Below are positions 19,301 to 26,819 of a stretch of DNA of 64,000 bases, one piece after another (within the stretch, counting starts at the first letter, position 1; each line of letters starts with the position of its first letter). Source of the DNA: Kribbella catacumbae DSM 19601 (lineage in GTDB: Bacteria > Actinomycetota > Actinomycetes > Propionibacteriales > Kribbellaceae); the NCBI RefSeq assembly GCF_000372465.1, contig NZ_AQUZ01000001.1, positions 429,952 through 493,951 of the forward strand, read 5' to 3'. Under the pieces are notes generated by a model that worked only from the letters and a program-made list of their open reading frames with translations, ran no database searches and was not told where the DNA came from. Both the position numbers and the translations under genes were made by a program.

Positions 19301-20577
19301 TGCGCAACGCTACGGCCGGGATCAACTTCGAGGGCGGGTCGACCAACTCCACCAGCCGCAACAACATCGCGATGGACAATGCCGTCGGCAGCACCCGGAC
19401 GGTCAGCGACATCCGCGTGGACGAAGCCTCGATCCCGGGCACGACGCTGAACCGGGACCTGGTCTTCCAGAGCGCCGGCGGTAACCCAGTGTTCGAATGG
19501 GCATCGAAGGACTACAACTCGATCGGGGCCTTCCGTGCCGCCAGCGGGCAGGAGGCCGCCGGCAAGCAAGCCGACCCGCGCTTCGTGGACCTGGCCGGTC
19601 GCGATCTGCATCTCACCAGCCAGTCCCCCGCGATCGACTCCGCTGACACCGGGGTGACCGGGTGGACTGCCACCAACCGCGACGGCACGGCACCGGCCGA
19701 CCATCCGACGATCGCGAACACCGGCATCGGCCCGATCAAGTTCGCCGACCTCGGTGCCTTCGAGTACACCGGACCCGTCGCCCGCGGGACCGTCGCTCCC
19801 GCGACTGGATTCGCTCCGCTGGACGTCACCGTGAACGGGTCGACCAGTGCGGCTCTCGGCGCACCGATCACGACGTACCGGATCGTCTGTGGCAACGGCA
19901 CGGTGCTGACCACGTCCAGCGGCGTCTGCCGGTACGTCGCGGCCGGCACCTTCACGCCGACAGTCACGGTGACGGATTCGTCCGGTCTCAGCGACACGTG
20001 GACGAGCGCGCCGATCGTGGTGCAGGCGAACGGGCTACCCACCGCACGGCTCACCGCTACGCCTAGCGAGGCTTACCGGCCACAGCAGGTCCTTCTGAAC
20101 GCCAGCAGCTCATCAGACGCCGACGGCAGACCGCTGGCCGGCTACACGTACGACTGCGGCAACGGCCAGACCACTGGTCAGCTGACAACCTCGTCCTTCA
20201 CCTGCAGCTTCCCGAACGCGGGGACCTTCACCGCTCGGGTGACGGTTCGCGACACTGAAGGCCTGACGAGCACCGCAACGGCGCAGGTCAGGATTCTGGC
20301 CGACGTCCCACCGACGGCCAACCTCACGCTGTCGAGGTCGAGCATCAGGCGCGGCCAATCGATCACGGCGAACGCCTCGGGGTCGACGAGCGTCGACAAG
20401 TCCCCGATCGCCACCTACCAGTTCAACTGCGGAACCGGGCCGTCCAAGCCGGTCCAGACCTCGCCGACCACTACCTGCACCTACCCCTCGTTCGGATTCT
20501 TCACCGTCCGGGTGACGGTCACGGACACGGTCGGGCTGGCCAGCTCCGCCACGAAAACAGTGTCGGTGTTCCTATGA
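16351..20577 (+). CDS. Giant secreted beta-helix/PKD surface protein with internal duplication
   Basis: The protein has 1408 aa. A Sec signal peptide (MFRRRRALAAGSVMIL, then AAAAG) is followed by a right-handed beta-helix domain (about residues 33-545). A PKD-like domain (about 548-635, YTFDFGDGTVVG) comes next, then a second beta-helix domain (about 638-1140) and three more PKD-like domains (about 1142-1408, each with a VTVTD-type strand). The two helix domains share opening motifs (CSD, then PFCTI, then GDT, then PGxYREQV) and similar NxGDHGxDT repeats, so they arose by duplication. There is no membrane anchor or sortase motif, so it is secreted or held by the polymer. It may bind or process the EPS (inference). 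AGGAG precedes the ATG by six bases. Confidence 0.9.
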   Translation: MFRRRRALAAGSVMILATSGLVVLTSSPAAAAGTGYWVDNGAANCSDTLATAGTQAQPFCTISQGTKKAIAPGDTVHVAPGTYREQVTVNASGTVADPITVTGDSPGVVIVGTRALGGAALWTATSTTAWSTPYAPPSVPRQVFLDGQRLAAATSATTTSANTWFYDATAKVLYVDAGGSNPGDGHLIEAGAQSFGVTATGRQNVAISNLQVIRPNFAGVRLSSSTGSIVDHVTASQAGSNGILIEASPAGGNVVSAAAVDGSLSTGIRVSGSNGVTVTGSTSHHNGLHGIGLSTSANNVIDGNTTYANTSPSPTTTSTGIDINTNSPDNTIINNVTYQNQDTGVQIYNGSHRSVVARNVSYGNGDHGFDTLASTGARYLNNTSYGNRRDGISVEGVSTGATLVNNLMVDNGITTNSYNLSVDAGSISGFSADYDTAYNHTTAATTKVGSTVYQKLSAYAAASGQESHGSSLDPDLVNPASGDFQLTAGSTAVDSANSAATGFRPTDPAGSPLADDPIVADTGAGTPAYADRGALEFQPVAGATNYPPHAALILDPAAVAAPPSIPVTADASGSSDADLNGIVSYTFDFGDGTVVGPQPAPTATHLYAGPGSYAVTVTVTDAAGLTDSASSQEVISTRPVQTYSVEQTNPACSDTGPGTAAAPFCTIGAATQKLLAGDTALVGPGQYREQVSITASGEPANPITLQATSPSAVIVGTNDVSDAAGWTTTATTAWRHAFAVTPTQVFLDGQPLPKATSATTTTTNSWFYDAATTSLYVDTGGTNPAAGHTVSAGARSFGILLRQVSDIAVSGFALRQQNFNAVAVDRSQRITLADLDVAQAGAPGITVDASSNAKLTGIQSAFNLSIGVRFFNSTDSELRSSVTHENQHHGVSVQGSTGVTVSGVATYLNKRLSTRIATGIDVSAASQQTLIELNLAYNNDDSGIEAYSGSTGTTIRRNVVYDNGDHGIDTSFAPNTTVVSNTVLRNATAGINFEGGSTNSTSRNNIAMDNAVGSTRTVSDIRVDEASIPGTTLNRDLVFQSAGGNPVFEWASKDYNSIGAFRAASGQEAAGKQADPRFVDLAGRDLHLTSQSPAIDSADTGVTGWTATNRDGTAPADHPTIANTGIGPIKFADLGAFEYTGPVARGTVAPATGFAPLDVTVNGSTSAALGAPITTYRIVCGNGTVLTTSSGVCRYVAAGTFTPTVTVTDSSGLSDTWTSAPIVVQANGLPTARLTATPSEAYRPQQVLLNASSSSDADGRPLAGYTYDCGNGQTTGQLTTSSFTCSFPNAGTFTARVTVRDTEGLTSTATAQVRILADVPPTANLTLSRSSIRRGQSITANASGSTSVDKSPIATYQFNCGTGPSKPVQTSPTTTCTYPSFGFFTVRVTVTDTVGLASSATKTVSVFL

Positions 20578-20605
20578 GGCACACCATCAGACGAAGGGCA
20601 TGTCG

Positions 20606-21850
20606 ATGACCATCGAAGAGATGTTCCGTCGGATCGTGCGGGCCCACCTGGGGATCATCCTGGTGTGTGTGCTCCTCCCGGTCGCGGCGGCGATCGGACT
20701 GCAGGCGGACAAGCCGGCTCTGAGCCTCGCCTCGATCAGGCTTCAGGTGATTTCCGGTGCGCCGACTTCGGCGACCGAGGCGGAGGGCATCAGCAGCCGG
20801 GTGCTGGCCCTTGCCACGACGCCCGGCCTGCTGGACGCCTCGCTGAAGCAGGTCGGCGCCCAGCGCGACGTCGCCGACTTCGCTGCCACCCATGTCGCGG
20901 CACAGCGGCTCGGTGAGTCGTCGATCGTCCAGCTGAGCGTGACCGACAAGGATCCGATCGCGGCCGGCCAGATCGTCGCAGCGCTGGCCGAGCGAGTGGC
21001 CCTCTTCATGAACCAGGGCGATCGAGCGACCTTCAACGCGGCCCTGGCCGAACTGGACAAACAGGTCCAGAACGCCACCGTCCAGCGTGACAAGCTTGCG
21101 GCCCAGTTGAAGGGCATCGCGGACATCAACGCCCGGGCCGACATCCAGACCCAGATCCAGTCGGCCAACCAGCTGCTCGGACAGCTGACCACCCAGCGGG
21201 CGGCCCTCGCGGTCCAGGACGCCACCCGCGACATCGTGGTACTTGTCGGGAACAAGCCCGAGGTCAGCCAGGTACCGTCCCCACTCCTTCCGCAGGCTGC
21301 GCTGGCCTTGCTGCTCGGCTTGGTGCTGGGCCTCACCGCCGCCGCGATCCTCGAGACGATGCGGCCGCGGGTGGCCAGTGTCCGGGCGCTTGCTCATCTG
21401 CTGCAGGCACCGGTGCTCGGCAGAACATCTGAGGAGATCAGCTCGTTGCGCAACACGATGGCGCTGGCAGCGCGGCGTCAGGGCGTCGACGCGGTCGTAC
21501 TGATGGGTGCGGAGGAGTCGGACGCCGACACCGTCAGCCGGTTGCTCTTCGCCCTGTCGGGCTTCTCCTCCAGGCCGGACCGGCTGAGGAGTCCGTCACC
21601 GGCCGGCATCGAGGATGGCGCGGAGCCCAGCGTGCTGGAGATGGAGGCACCCTTCGCGAACGTGCGCTTCACCGGATTGTCCGCGGTCACTCCCCAGGAC
21701 GAGATGACCGCGGGAGTGGTGGTCGTTTCCGGCGGTACGGTCCTGCTGCGCCGGCTGGACGATCTGGACGACGTACTCAAGGCCGTTCGCTGGCCGGTCC
21801 TCGGCATCGTCAACGGGCCCGCCAAACGCCGCTTCGGCAGGCTCGGGTGA
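20606..21850 (+). CDS. Wzz-like polysaccharide chain-length / co-polymerase protein
   Basis: The protein has 414 aa. Membrane helices lie near residues 12-34 and 228-248, enclosing an extracytoplasmic region with a helical, coiled-coil-like stretch (ALAELDKQVQNATVQRDKLA). This is the topology of Wzz/KpsE/CapA co-polymerases. The cytosolic C-terminal domain of about 165 residues resembles the frame of a BY-kinase (VDAVVLMGAEESDADTVSRL) but has no Walker A, so it should not be an autokinase. AAGGG at 20594-20598 favours the ATG at 20606 over 20600. The stop overlaps the next GTG start by 4 bp. It likely sets chain length together with Wzy at 25530. Confidence 0.82.
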   Translation: MTIEEMFRRIVRAHLGIILVCVLLPVAAAIGLQADKPALSLASIRLQVISGAPTSATEAEGISSRVLALATTPGLLDASLKQVGAQRDVADFAATHVAAQRLGESSIVQLSVTDKDPIAAGQIVAALAERVALFMNQGDRATFNAALAELDKQVQNATVQRDKLAAQLKGIADINARADIQTQIQSANQLLGQLTTQRAALAVQDATRDIVVLVGNKPEVSQVPSPLLPQAALALLLGLVLGLTAAAILETMRPRVASVRALAHLLQAPVLGRTSEEISSLRNTMALAARRQGVDAVVLMGAEESDADTVSRLLFALSGFSSRPDRLRSPSPAGIEDGAEPSVLEMEAPFANVRFTGLSAVTPQDEMTAGVVVVSGGTVLLRRLDDLDDVLKAVRWPVLGIVNGPAKRRFGRLG

Positions 21851-22935
21851 GCACCTCGACGACTCGCCTGCTGCTCCACACCGCTGGGCAGCGGGTGATG
21901 GTCGAAGGACCGCCGGGCGCGGTCCGAGCGGTGATCTCGGCAACAGGGGGAGCCGAGATCGCCACTGCGGACCTGCCCAACCTCGTGCTCTCGCTGGAAG
22001 AACGCCGCCGGCGGTTCGACACCGCCGGGTGCGAGCCGATCACCCGCGGCGTCTGGGCGACCGACCGGGGCGAGGCCATCATCGAGAGCGTCGGCGGCTC
22101 GGGCTACCACCAGCTGTGGTGCATCGACGAGGAAGGTCTGCGGGTGTCGACTCGCTGGGCACCGACCGCGAAAGAGGCCGTGGCAGCCAGATTGCTGCCG
22201 GCCAGGCACCGGGCCTTGTCCGGCCAGGTGCTCGTGCACTATCCGGCGCTCTGGCTCGCCCTGCAGCAGGGTCTCGCGCCGCTGCACGTCTCGGTCGTCG
22301 AGATCGACGGAGTCGCCGTTCTGCTGGCAGGGCCGGGTGGGGTCGGCAAGTCCAGCCTGGTCTCCCGCGAGCTGGCGGCAGGTGGCCGGGCGACCTGCGA
22401 CAACCTCGCCGCCTGCGACGGCAGCGTCGCCTACGGCGTCGCCGAGCCGCTCCGGCTGCCCGCCGAGATCACCGATTCCAGTGGCCGCAAGACATTCCAC
22501 GGCCGGCGCGAGGTCAGCTGGGACTCGCGGATGCAGTCGCTCCGGCCGAGCCTGATCGTCGTCCTGCGTCGCGGACTGCAGGCCGATCCTGGAGCACGGC
22601 ACATCACCGAAAGGCAAGCCGCGCGGGCCATCGTCGCTGGAACCTACTCCGCCGGTGAACTCCGCCGGTTCTGGGCGATCGCGTCCGTTCTGGCGCTTGC
22701 CACCAAGTGCGGTCCGGTCCACCCACCGGTCGAAGAGGTCGCCGCGACCCTGGCAGCACGGCTGCCCTGCGTCGAGCTCCAGCTGGGCGTGCGGCCAGGC
22801 GCGGGTCTGGCCGAACTGTTGCAGCCGTACCTGACTGCCGCTCGCTCGAACACTACCGCTCGCTCGAACACTGTCGCTCGCTCGAACACTGTCGCTCGCT
22901 CGAACACTGTCGCTGGCTCGAACGAAGGCCACTGA
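21847..22935 (+). CDS. HPr-kinase-like P-loop protein of the EPS locus
   Basis: The protein has 362 aa and starts at GTG 21847, overlapping the Wzz-like gene by 4 bp. A Walker A loop, LAGPGGVGKSSLVSREL (residues 160-176), is followed by CDNLAACDGSVAYG, in the place where HprK/P and PEPCK-like kinases bind metal and substrate. HprK-related proteins occur in several capsule and peptide-modification clusters, where the substrate is unknown. The last 35 residues are a hexapeptide repeat (ARSNTV, four to five copies) encoded by an 18-bp tandem repeat, with no globular character. Its place between the Wzz-like gene and the glycosyltransferase suggests phosphorylation of a sugar, lipid carrier or partner protein (inference). 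Confidence 0.72.
   Translation: MSTSTTRLLLHTAGQRVMVEGPPGAVRAVISATGGAEIATADLPNLVLSLEERRRRFDTAGCEPITRGVWATDRGEAIIESVGGSGYHQLWCIDEEGLRVSTRWAPTAKEAVAARLLPARHRALSGQVLVHYPALWLALQQGLAPLHVSVVEIDGVAVLLAGPGGVGKSSLVSRELAAGGRATCDNLAACDGSVAYGVAEPLRLPAEITDSSGRKTFHGRREVSWDSRMQSLRPSLIVVLRRGLQADPGARHITERQAARAIVAGTYSAGELRRFWAIASVLALATKCGPVHPPVEEVAATLAARLPCVELQLGVRPGAGLAELLQPYLTAARSNTTARSNTVARSNTVARSNTVAGSNEGH
22840..22923 (+). repeat. 18-bp tandem repeat, about 4.7 copies
   Basis: The unit GCTCGCTCGAACACTGTC repeats at 22840, 22858, 22876 and 22894, with a partial fifth copy. The first copy ends ACC instead of GTC and the last begins GCTGGC. The repeat is in frame and adds ARSNTV hexapeptides to the tail of the HprK-like protein. 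Near-identity between copies suggests recent expansion, and the copy number may vary between strains. Confidence 0.9.
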
Positions 22936-24095
22936 TGTCCGGCCAGACGCGGATCGAGGTCGCGCAGATCGTCACCCGGTTCATCGCCGGCGCGGGCGGC
23001 GTCGCCCTGCGCGGAGTACTGCCGCTGGATCCCGACCGGTACCACGTCACGATCATCACCGGCCAGGGCGGCCCGTTGACCGACAGGGCCGAAGCCGCAG
23101 GACTCGACGTCATCCTCGAACCGTCTCTGGTCTCGCCACTGTCCCCGCGCGATGACAGGACTGCCTTGCGCAAGCTCACCGCGCTCTGTCTGGCCGGCCG
23201 GTACGACGTCGTCCACACGCACAGCGCGAAGGCAGGAGCACTCGGCCGGCTGGCCGCGCACCGGGCCGGCGTACCGCGGATCGTTCATACCTACCACGGG
23301 TTCCCGTTCCACGAGTTCCAGAACCCGCTGCGGAAGGCGGCGTACATCGCCATCGAGAGGCGGCTCGCGGCCATCACCGATGTCGTCCTGGCGATCGGCA
23401 GCGGGGTCGCCGTCGAAGCGCTGCGGCGTGGCCTGGCCAGGCCTTCGGCCTTGCGAACGATCGCGCCCGTGGTCGAGGCGGTCACCGTGCCGAAAACCGC
23501 GGAGTCGCAAGCCGCCGCGAGAGCTGCCCTGGGGATCAGCGACGCGGGCTTCGTGATCGGGACAGTCGGCCGGATCGACTACCAGAAGGCACCCGAGCAC
23601 CTGATCACCGCGATCGCCAGACTGCGCCACCAGGACGCGATGGCCGTCTGGATCGGTTCCGGGCCGGGCCTTACCGAGGCCAGGGAGCTGGTCCGTCGCG
23701 CGGGGCTGCTCGACCGTTTCGTCTTCGCCGGCGAACGATCTGATGTGGCCGGCCTGCTGCCGGCGTTCGACGTGTTCGCGATGGCCAGCCGCTACGAGGG
23801 ACTGCCCTGTGCCGTCGTAGAGGCAATGCGCTGCGGGGTGCCCGTGGTGGCCACCGCGGTCAACTCCCTACCGGATCTGGTGGTCCCCGGCGAGAGCGGA
23901 GTACTGGTTCCGCCCGGGCGGCCGGACCTGCTCGCGGTCGCGATCGACGGCGTACTGGACGACCCGCGGGCGGCGGACCGAATGGTCGCGCAAGGGCGAG
24001 TCCTTGCCGGGGGCAACTTTGACGCCGAGCGACTGGCCGAGGTACTGGACCAGGTTTACTCACAGGGGCGGACCGCGCGCCTGGTGGCGCGATGA
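22935..24095 (+). CDS. GT4-family glycosyltransferase
   Basis: This is a 386-aa GT-B enzyme. The N-terminal half has GAGGVALRG and VVHTHSAKAGALGRLAA, the acceptor-side motifs of GT4. The C-terminal half shows GRIDYQKAPEHLI and the EX7E-type nucleotide-sugar site, MASRYEGLPCAVVEAMRCGVPV. The start at 22935 shares one base with the previous stop (TGATG). It adds a sugar from an NDP donor to the lipid-linked repeat unit on the cytosolic face. It is the only classical glycosyltransferase seen in the locus besides the phosphoglycosyl transferase at 29235, so the repeat unit is short or other transferases lie elsewhere. Confidence 0.92.
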   Translation: MSGQTRIEVAQIVTRFIAGAGGVALRGVLPLDPDRYHVTIITGQGGPLTDRAEAAGLDVILEPSLVSPLSPRDDRTALRKLTALCLAGRYDVVHTHSAKAGALGRLAAHRAGVPRIVHTYHGFPFHEFQNPLRKAAYIAIERRLAAITDVVLAIGSGVAVEALRRGLARPSALRTIAPVVEAVTVPKTAESQAAARAALGISDAGFVIGTVGRIDYQKAPEHLITAIARLRHQDAMAVWIGSGPGLTEARELVRRAGLLDRFVFAGERSDVAGLLPAFDVFAMASRYEGLPCAVVEAMRCGVPVVATAVNSLPDLVVPGESGVLVPPGRPDLLAVAIDGVLDDPRAADRMVAQGRVLAGGNFDAERLAEVLDQVYSQGRTARLVAR

Positions 24096-24514
24096 GCACC
24101 CCCGGCCCGGCCACCACCTCGCCTTGGATGACCTTGTGTCCCTTCGGCACTGTCGAGATCGACTCCCGGTCCATCGACGCCGGCACAGCGGATCAGCTGA
24201 ATCCGCACTTGCCGGTCGTTCTGATCGACCAGCGGCCGTTCAGCCGCCGCCGGCTGCGGCGACTCGCGCGGGGGCTGTCGATCGAGGTCGAGCGCGAGTT
24301 CATCGTGCTGCCGACGCTGCACCGTCCGCTGATGCTGATCGACGACACCGAGGCTGCGGTCCGCCACTTCTGGTCCGCGGTGGCCACCGTCCCGCCGGGC
24401 CTGGCGTTCACCGCTGGGCCGGCGACCGCGCTGCTCGCGCTGGCACGGATCCTGCCCTGGAGCTGGACCGGCGGGGTCGCACCAGGCCGTGCTCTGGTGG
24501 GGAGACGATCATGA
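24092..24514 (+). CDS. Unknown 140-aa EPS-locus protein
   Basis: I do not recognise this protein. It overlaps the glycosyltransferase before it and the APH-like kinase after it by 4 bp each (ATGA), so its translation is tied to both. The sequence starts MSTPGPATTSPWMTLCPFGT, has a central basic segment (QRPFSRRRLRRLARGLSIEV), then REFIVLPTLHRPLMLIDDTE and a hydrophobic C-terminal stretch (about residues 100-130) that could lie on the membrane. There is no signal peptide. The basic patch plus amphipathic tail would suit a peripheral membrane protein that helps a neighbouring enzyme, but this is only a guess. Confidence 0.7.
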   Translation: MSTPGPATTSPWMTLCPFGTVEIDSRSIDAGTADQLNPHLPVVLIDQRPFSRRRLRRLARGLSIEVEREFIVLPTLHRPLMLIDDTEAAVRHFWSAVATVPPGLAFTAGPATALLALARILPWSWTGGVAPGRALVGRRS

Positions 24515-25533
24515 TCGAAGCACGGTCTCGATCGGTGCAGGACCTGCTGTTCGCGCCGTCCACCCGTGGCGTCCTGATCGCTGCCTCACGCGATCCGGAC
24601 GCCAAGCTGACCTTCATCGTCACCCCGACCACCGGCACTGGTGCGTTGGCCATCAAGATTCCGTCCACCCCGATGGCCGCGAGCGCGATCAGTTGTGAGA
24701 CGCGGATGCTTCTCGATCTGCGAGAGGTCTCGCTGGGCAGCATCGCCGCGACCGTTCCGCAGTACGTCGACACCCTGGACAGCGACGGTCTGCCGGCACT
24801 CGTCTCGACGGCCTTGCGCGGTACGCCGATGAGCGTCGGGTACCACCACTGGCTCCACACGGCACGACCTCGGCTAGTGGCCGCAGACTTCACCGTCGCC
24901 GGCGACTGGCTGCGCCAGTTCCAGACCGCGACCGCAGGTGAACGCGGCCGGATCGAGTGGGCCGCCGAGGTTGGCTACCAACTGCGTCACCGCTGGCCGG
25001 ATCACCCGCAACTGGAGGCCGCCCTCGCTCGATTGGCATCAGCCGATCGCCGGCTGGATGCGCAGCGAGTTGCCCGCACCATGGTGCACGGCGACTACTG
25101 GTTCGGAAACCTCCTCCTGCAAGACGGCGCGATCACAGGCGTCGTCGACTGGGAGGGCGGCGGTAGCAACGGCTGGCCGCTGCGCGACCTGGTCCGGTTC
25201 GCCCTCAGCTATTGCCTCTACCTCGACCGCCACACACGTCCCGGCCATCGAGTACTGGGACACCGAGGGCTCCGGCGTACTGGCTTCGGGGCTGGGATCA
25301 GCTATGGGCTATTGGCTGACGGCTGGCTACCGGATCTTGTCCGCTGCTACCTGCGCGACGGTCTGGTCTCGCTCGGCCTGCCGCCTCAGCTCTGGTACTG
25401 CGCAGCTCTGACCGGGCTGGGCGAAGTGGCCGCCCTGGCGAACGATGACGAGTTCGGCAGCAACCACCTCGAACTACTGGCAAGGCTTCCGCTCGGGCTG
25501 GCCGATCACGACGGACTGGGGGCAAACCGATGA
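24511..25533 (+). CDS. Aminoglycoside-phosphotransferase-like kinase
   Basis: This 340-aa protein has an APH/choline-kinase fold. The N-lobe lysine is probably in LAIKIPSTP (about residue 49). The catalytic loop is MVHGDYWFGNLLL (His193, Asp195, Asn200) and the metal-binding Asp213 is in GVVDWEGGG. The start overlaps the unknown gene by 4 bp, and the stop overlaps the Wzy start by 4 bp. Family members phosphorylate small hydroxylated molecules. Inside an EPS operon the substrate may be a sugar or lipid-linked glycan rather than a drug (inference). It is the second kinase-like gene in the locus after the HprK-like gene at 21847. Confidence 0.82.
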   Translation: MIEARSRSVQDLLFAPSTRGVLIAASRDPDAKLTFIVTPTTGTGALAIKIPSTPMAASAISCETRMLLDLREVSLGSIAATVPQYVDTLDSDGLPALVSTALRGTPMSVGYHHWLHTARPRLVAADFTVAGDWLRQFQTATAGERGRIEWAAEVGYQLRHRWPDHPQLEAALARLASADRRLDAQRVARTMVHGDYWFGNLLLQDGAITGVVDWEGGGSNGWPLRDLVRFALSYCLYLDRHTRPGHRVLGHRGLRRTGFGAGISYGLLADGWLPDLVRCYLRDGLVSLGLPPQLWYCAALTGLGEVAALANDDEFGSNHLELLARLPLGLADHDGLGANR

Positions 25534-26819
25534 CGACCACAGCTCCACAACACGTACCCGGCGGCATCACCCGGCGGCCTCGCGGCGACGTGCTCGCGAC
25601 GATGATGGGACTCACCGTCTGTTTGCTGCCGTTCCTGCTGCCGTCCGGGGCGGGCAACACCGCGCTGGCGGACCTCGGCATGGTCGTGTGCATCGGACTC
25701 GCCCTGCTGTGGTCGGGTCGTGAGCACCTGCCCATCAAGGTGCCTTATCTCGTGGGGATCGCCGGTCTTGTCCTCGGCGGTGTCTTCGCGGCCATCGTGG
25801 CGCAGGCGCCCGTCGGTGTCGGCCTGGTGCTGGCACAGGACCTACTGCTCCTCGCCTGGGGCGCGGCCCTGGCCATGGGGAGGCACAACCCGGCCGTGAT
25901 CGCCGCTGTCACCCGGGCCTGGTGCCGGACCGCGCCGATCTACTCAGGAGTGATGGCAGCCTCCTACGTACTCGGCATCAGCGCGCTCAGCGGCGTCTCG
26001 GCCAAGGACGGCGTCCGTGCGTCATACATGTTCGGCGATCCGAACCTGGCGGGCAACTACCTGGTCGTCTCGCTGTTCATCATGGCCGCCTGCAAGCATC
26101 CGCGGTCGCCCGGCGTACGGCGGATCGCCTATGTGCTCGTGCTTGTCGCCATCGGCTTCACCGGATCGAACGGCGCCATGCTGACCCTGCTGGTCGCGCT
26201 GGTTCTCTGCCTGGCCGTTACCAGGTACAAGCGGCATGGCGCGGTCGTCGGTCTGACGACGCTGGCTGCGGCGATGCTGGCGGCGGGCTTGGTGTTCGCT
26301 TTCGTGATGCCCCGGGTCGACCTGGGGCAGATCCGTGAAGAGGCAGCCGGCAGTGTGCCGTTGCTTCGCGACTCCTTCGGCCGCAGCGGCAGCTCCAGCA
26401 GCGAACGCGCGACGATCGTGCAGGAAGGAACCGACCTCTTCCTGCAAGGCGATGCCACCGGTTTCGGTCCGGCCCGGACGAAGGCGACGCTGGCGGCCAA
26501 CCAGGCGCCGTACGTCAAGGAAGCGCACAACGACTACCTCGCGACACTGCTCGAACGCGGATTGATCGGCGCGCTCGGGCTGCTGGCTCTCGGCGTCGCT
26601 GTCGGCGTGCGCTGCATCCGGCTGATCGTCGGGAAGCTGCCGGAAGACTATGCCGGCCTGGTTCCAAGACCCTGGCTGCTGGCCGTCATCGGACCGGTGA
26701 TGGCCACGGCAGCGGGGTTCTACGAAGTCCTGCACTTCCGCCATCTCTGGACCTGGCTCGGCCTGATCGCGGCGCTGGTTCTGGTGATCCAGGACCAGCA
26801 GAAGAAGCGGGCCCGATGA
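25530..26819 (+). CDS. O-antigen ligase/polymerase (Wzy-like)
   Basis: This is a 429-aa integral membrane protein with about eleven hydrophobic helices. The family signature lies in the large extracytoplasmic loop: SSSERATIVQEGTDLF and then VKEAHNDYLATLLERGLIG (residues about 328-346), the Wzy_C pattern with a key His-Asn-Asp. It polymerises lipid-linked repeat units on the outer face of the membrane. It overlaps the APH-like gene by 4 bp and the flippase gene by 4 bp. Presence of a Wzz-like protein, a Wzx flippase and a phosphoglycosyl transferase in the same locus supports a Wzx/Wzy-dependent pathway. Confidence 0.88.
   Translation: MTTTAPQHVPGGITRRPRGDVLATMMGLTVCLLPFLLPSGAGNTALADLGMVVCIGLALLWSGREHLPIKVPYLVGIAGLVLGGVFAAIVAQAPVGVGLVLAQDLLLLAWGAALAMGRHNPAVIAAVTRAWCRTAPIYSGVMAASYVLGISALSGVSAKDGVRASYMFGDPNLAGNYLVVSLFIMAACKHPRSPGVRRIAYVLVLVAIGFTGSNGAMLTLLVALVLCLAVTRYKRHGAVVGLTTLAAAMLAAGLVFAFVMPRVDLGQIREEAAGSVPLLRDSFGRSGSSSSERATIVQEGTDLFLQGDATGFGPARTKATLAANQAPYVKEAHNDYLATLLERGLIGALGLLALGVAVGVRCIRLIVGKLPEDYAGLVPRPWLLAVIGPVMATAAGFYEVLHFRHLWTWLGLIAALVLVIQDQQKKRAR

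Noticed and set aside
22840..22923. CRISPR-like array
   Set aside because: The units are contiguous 18-bp copies without spacers and lie in frame inside a gene.
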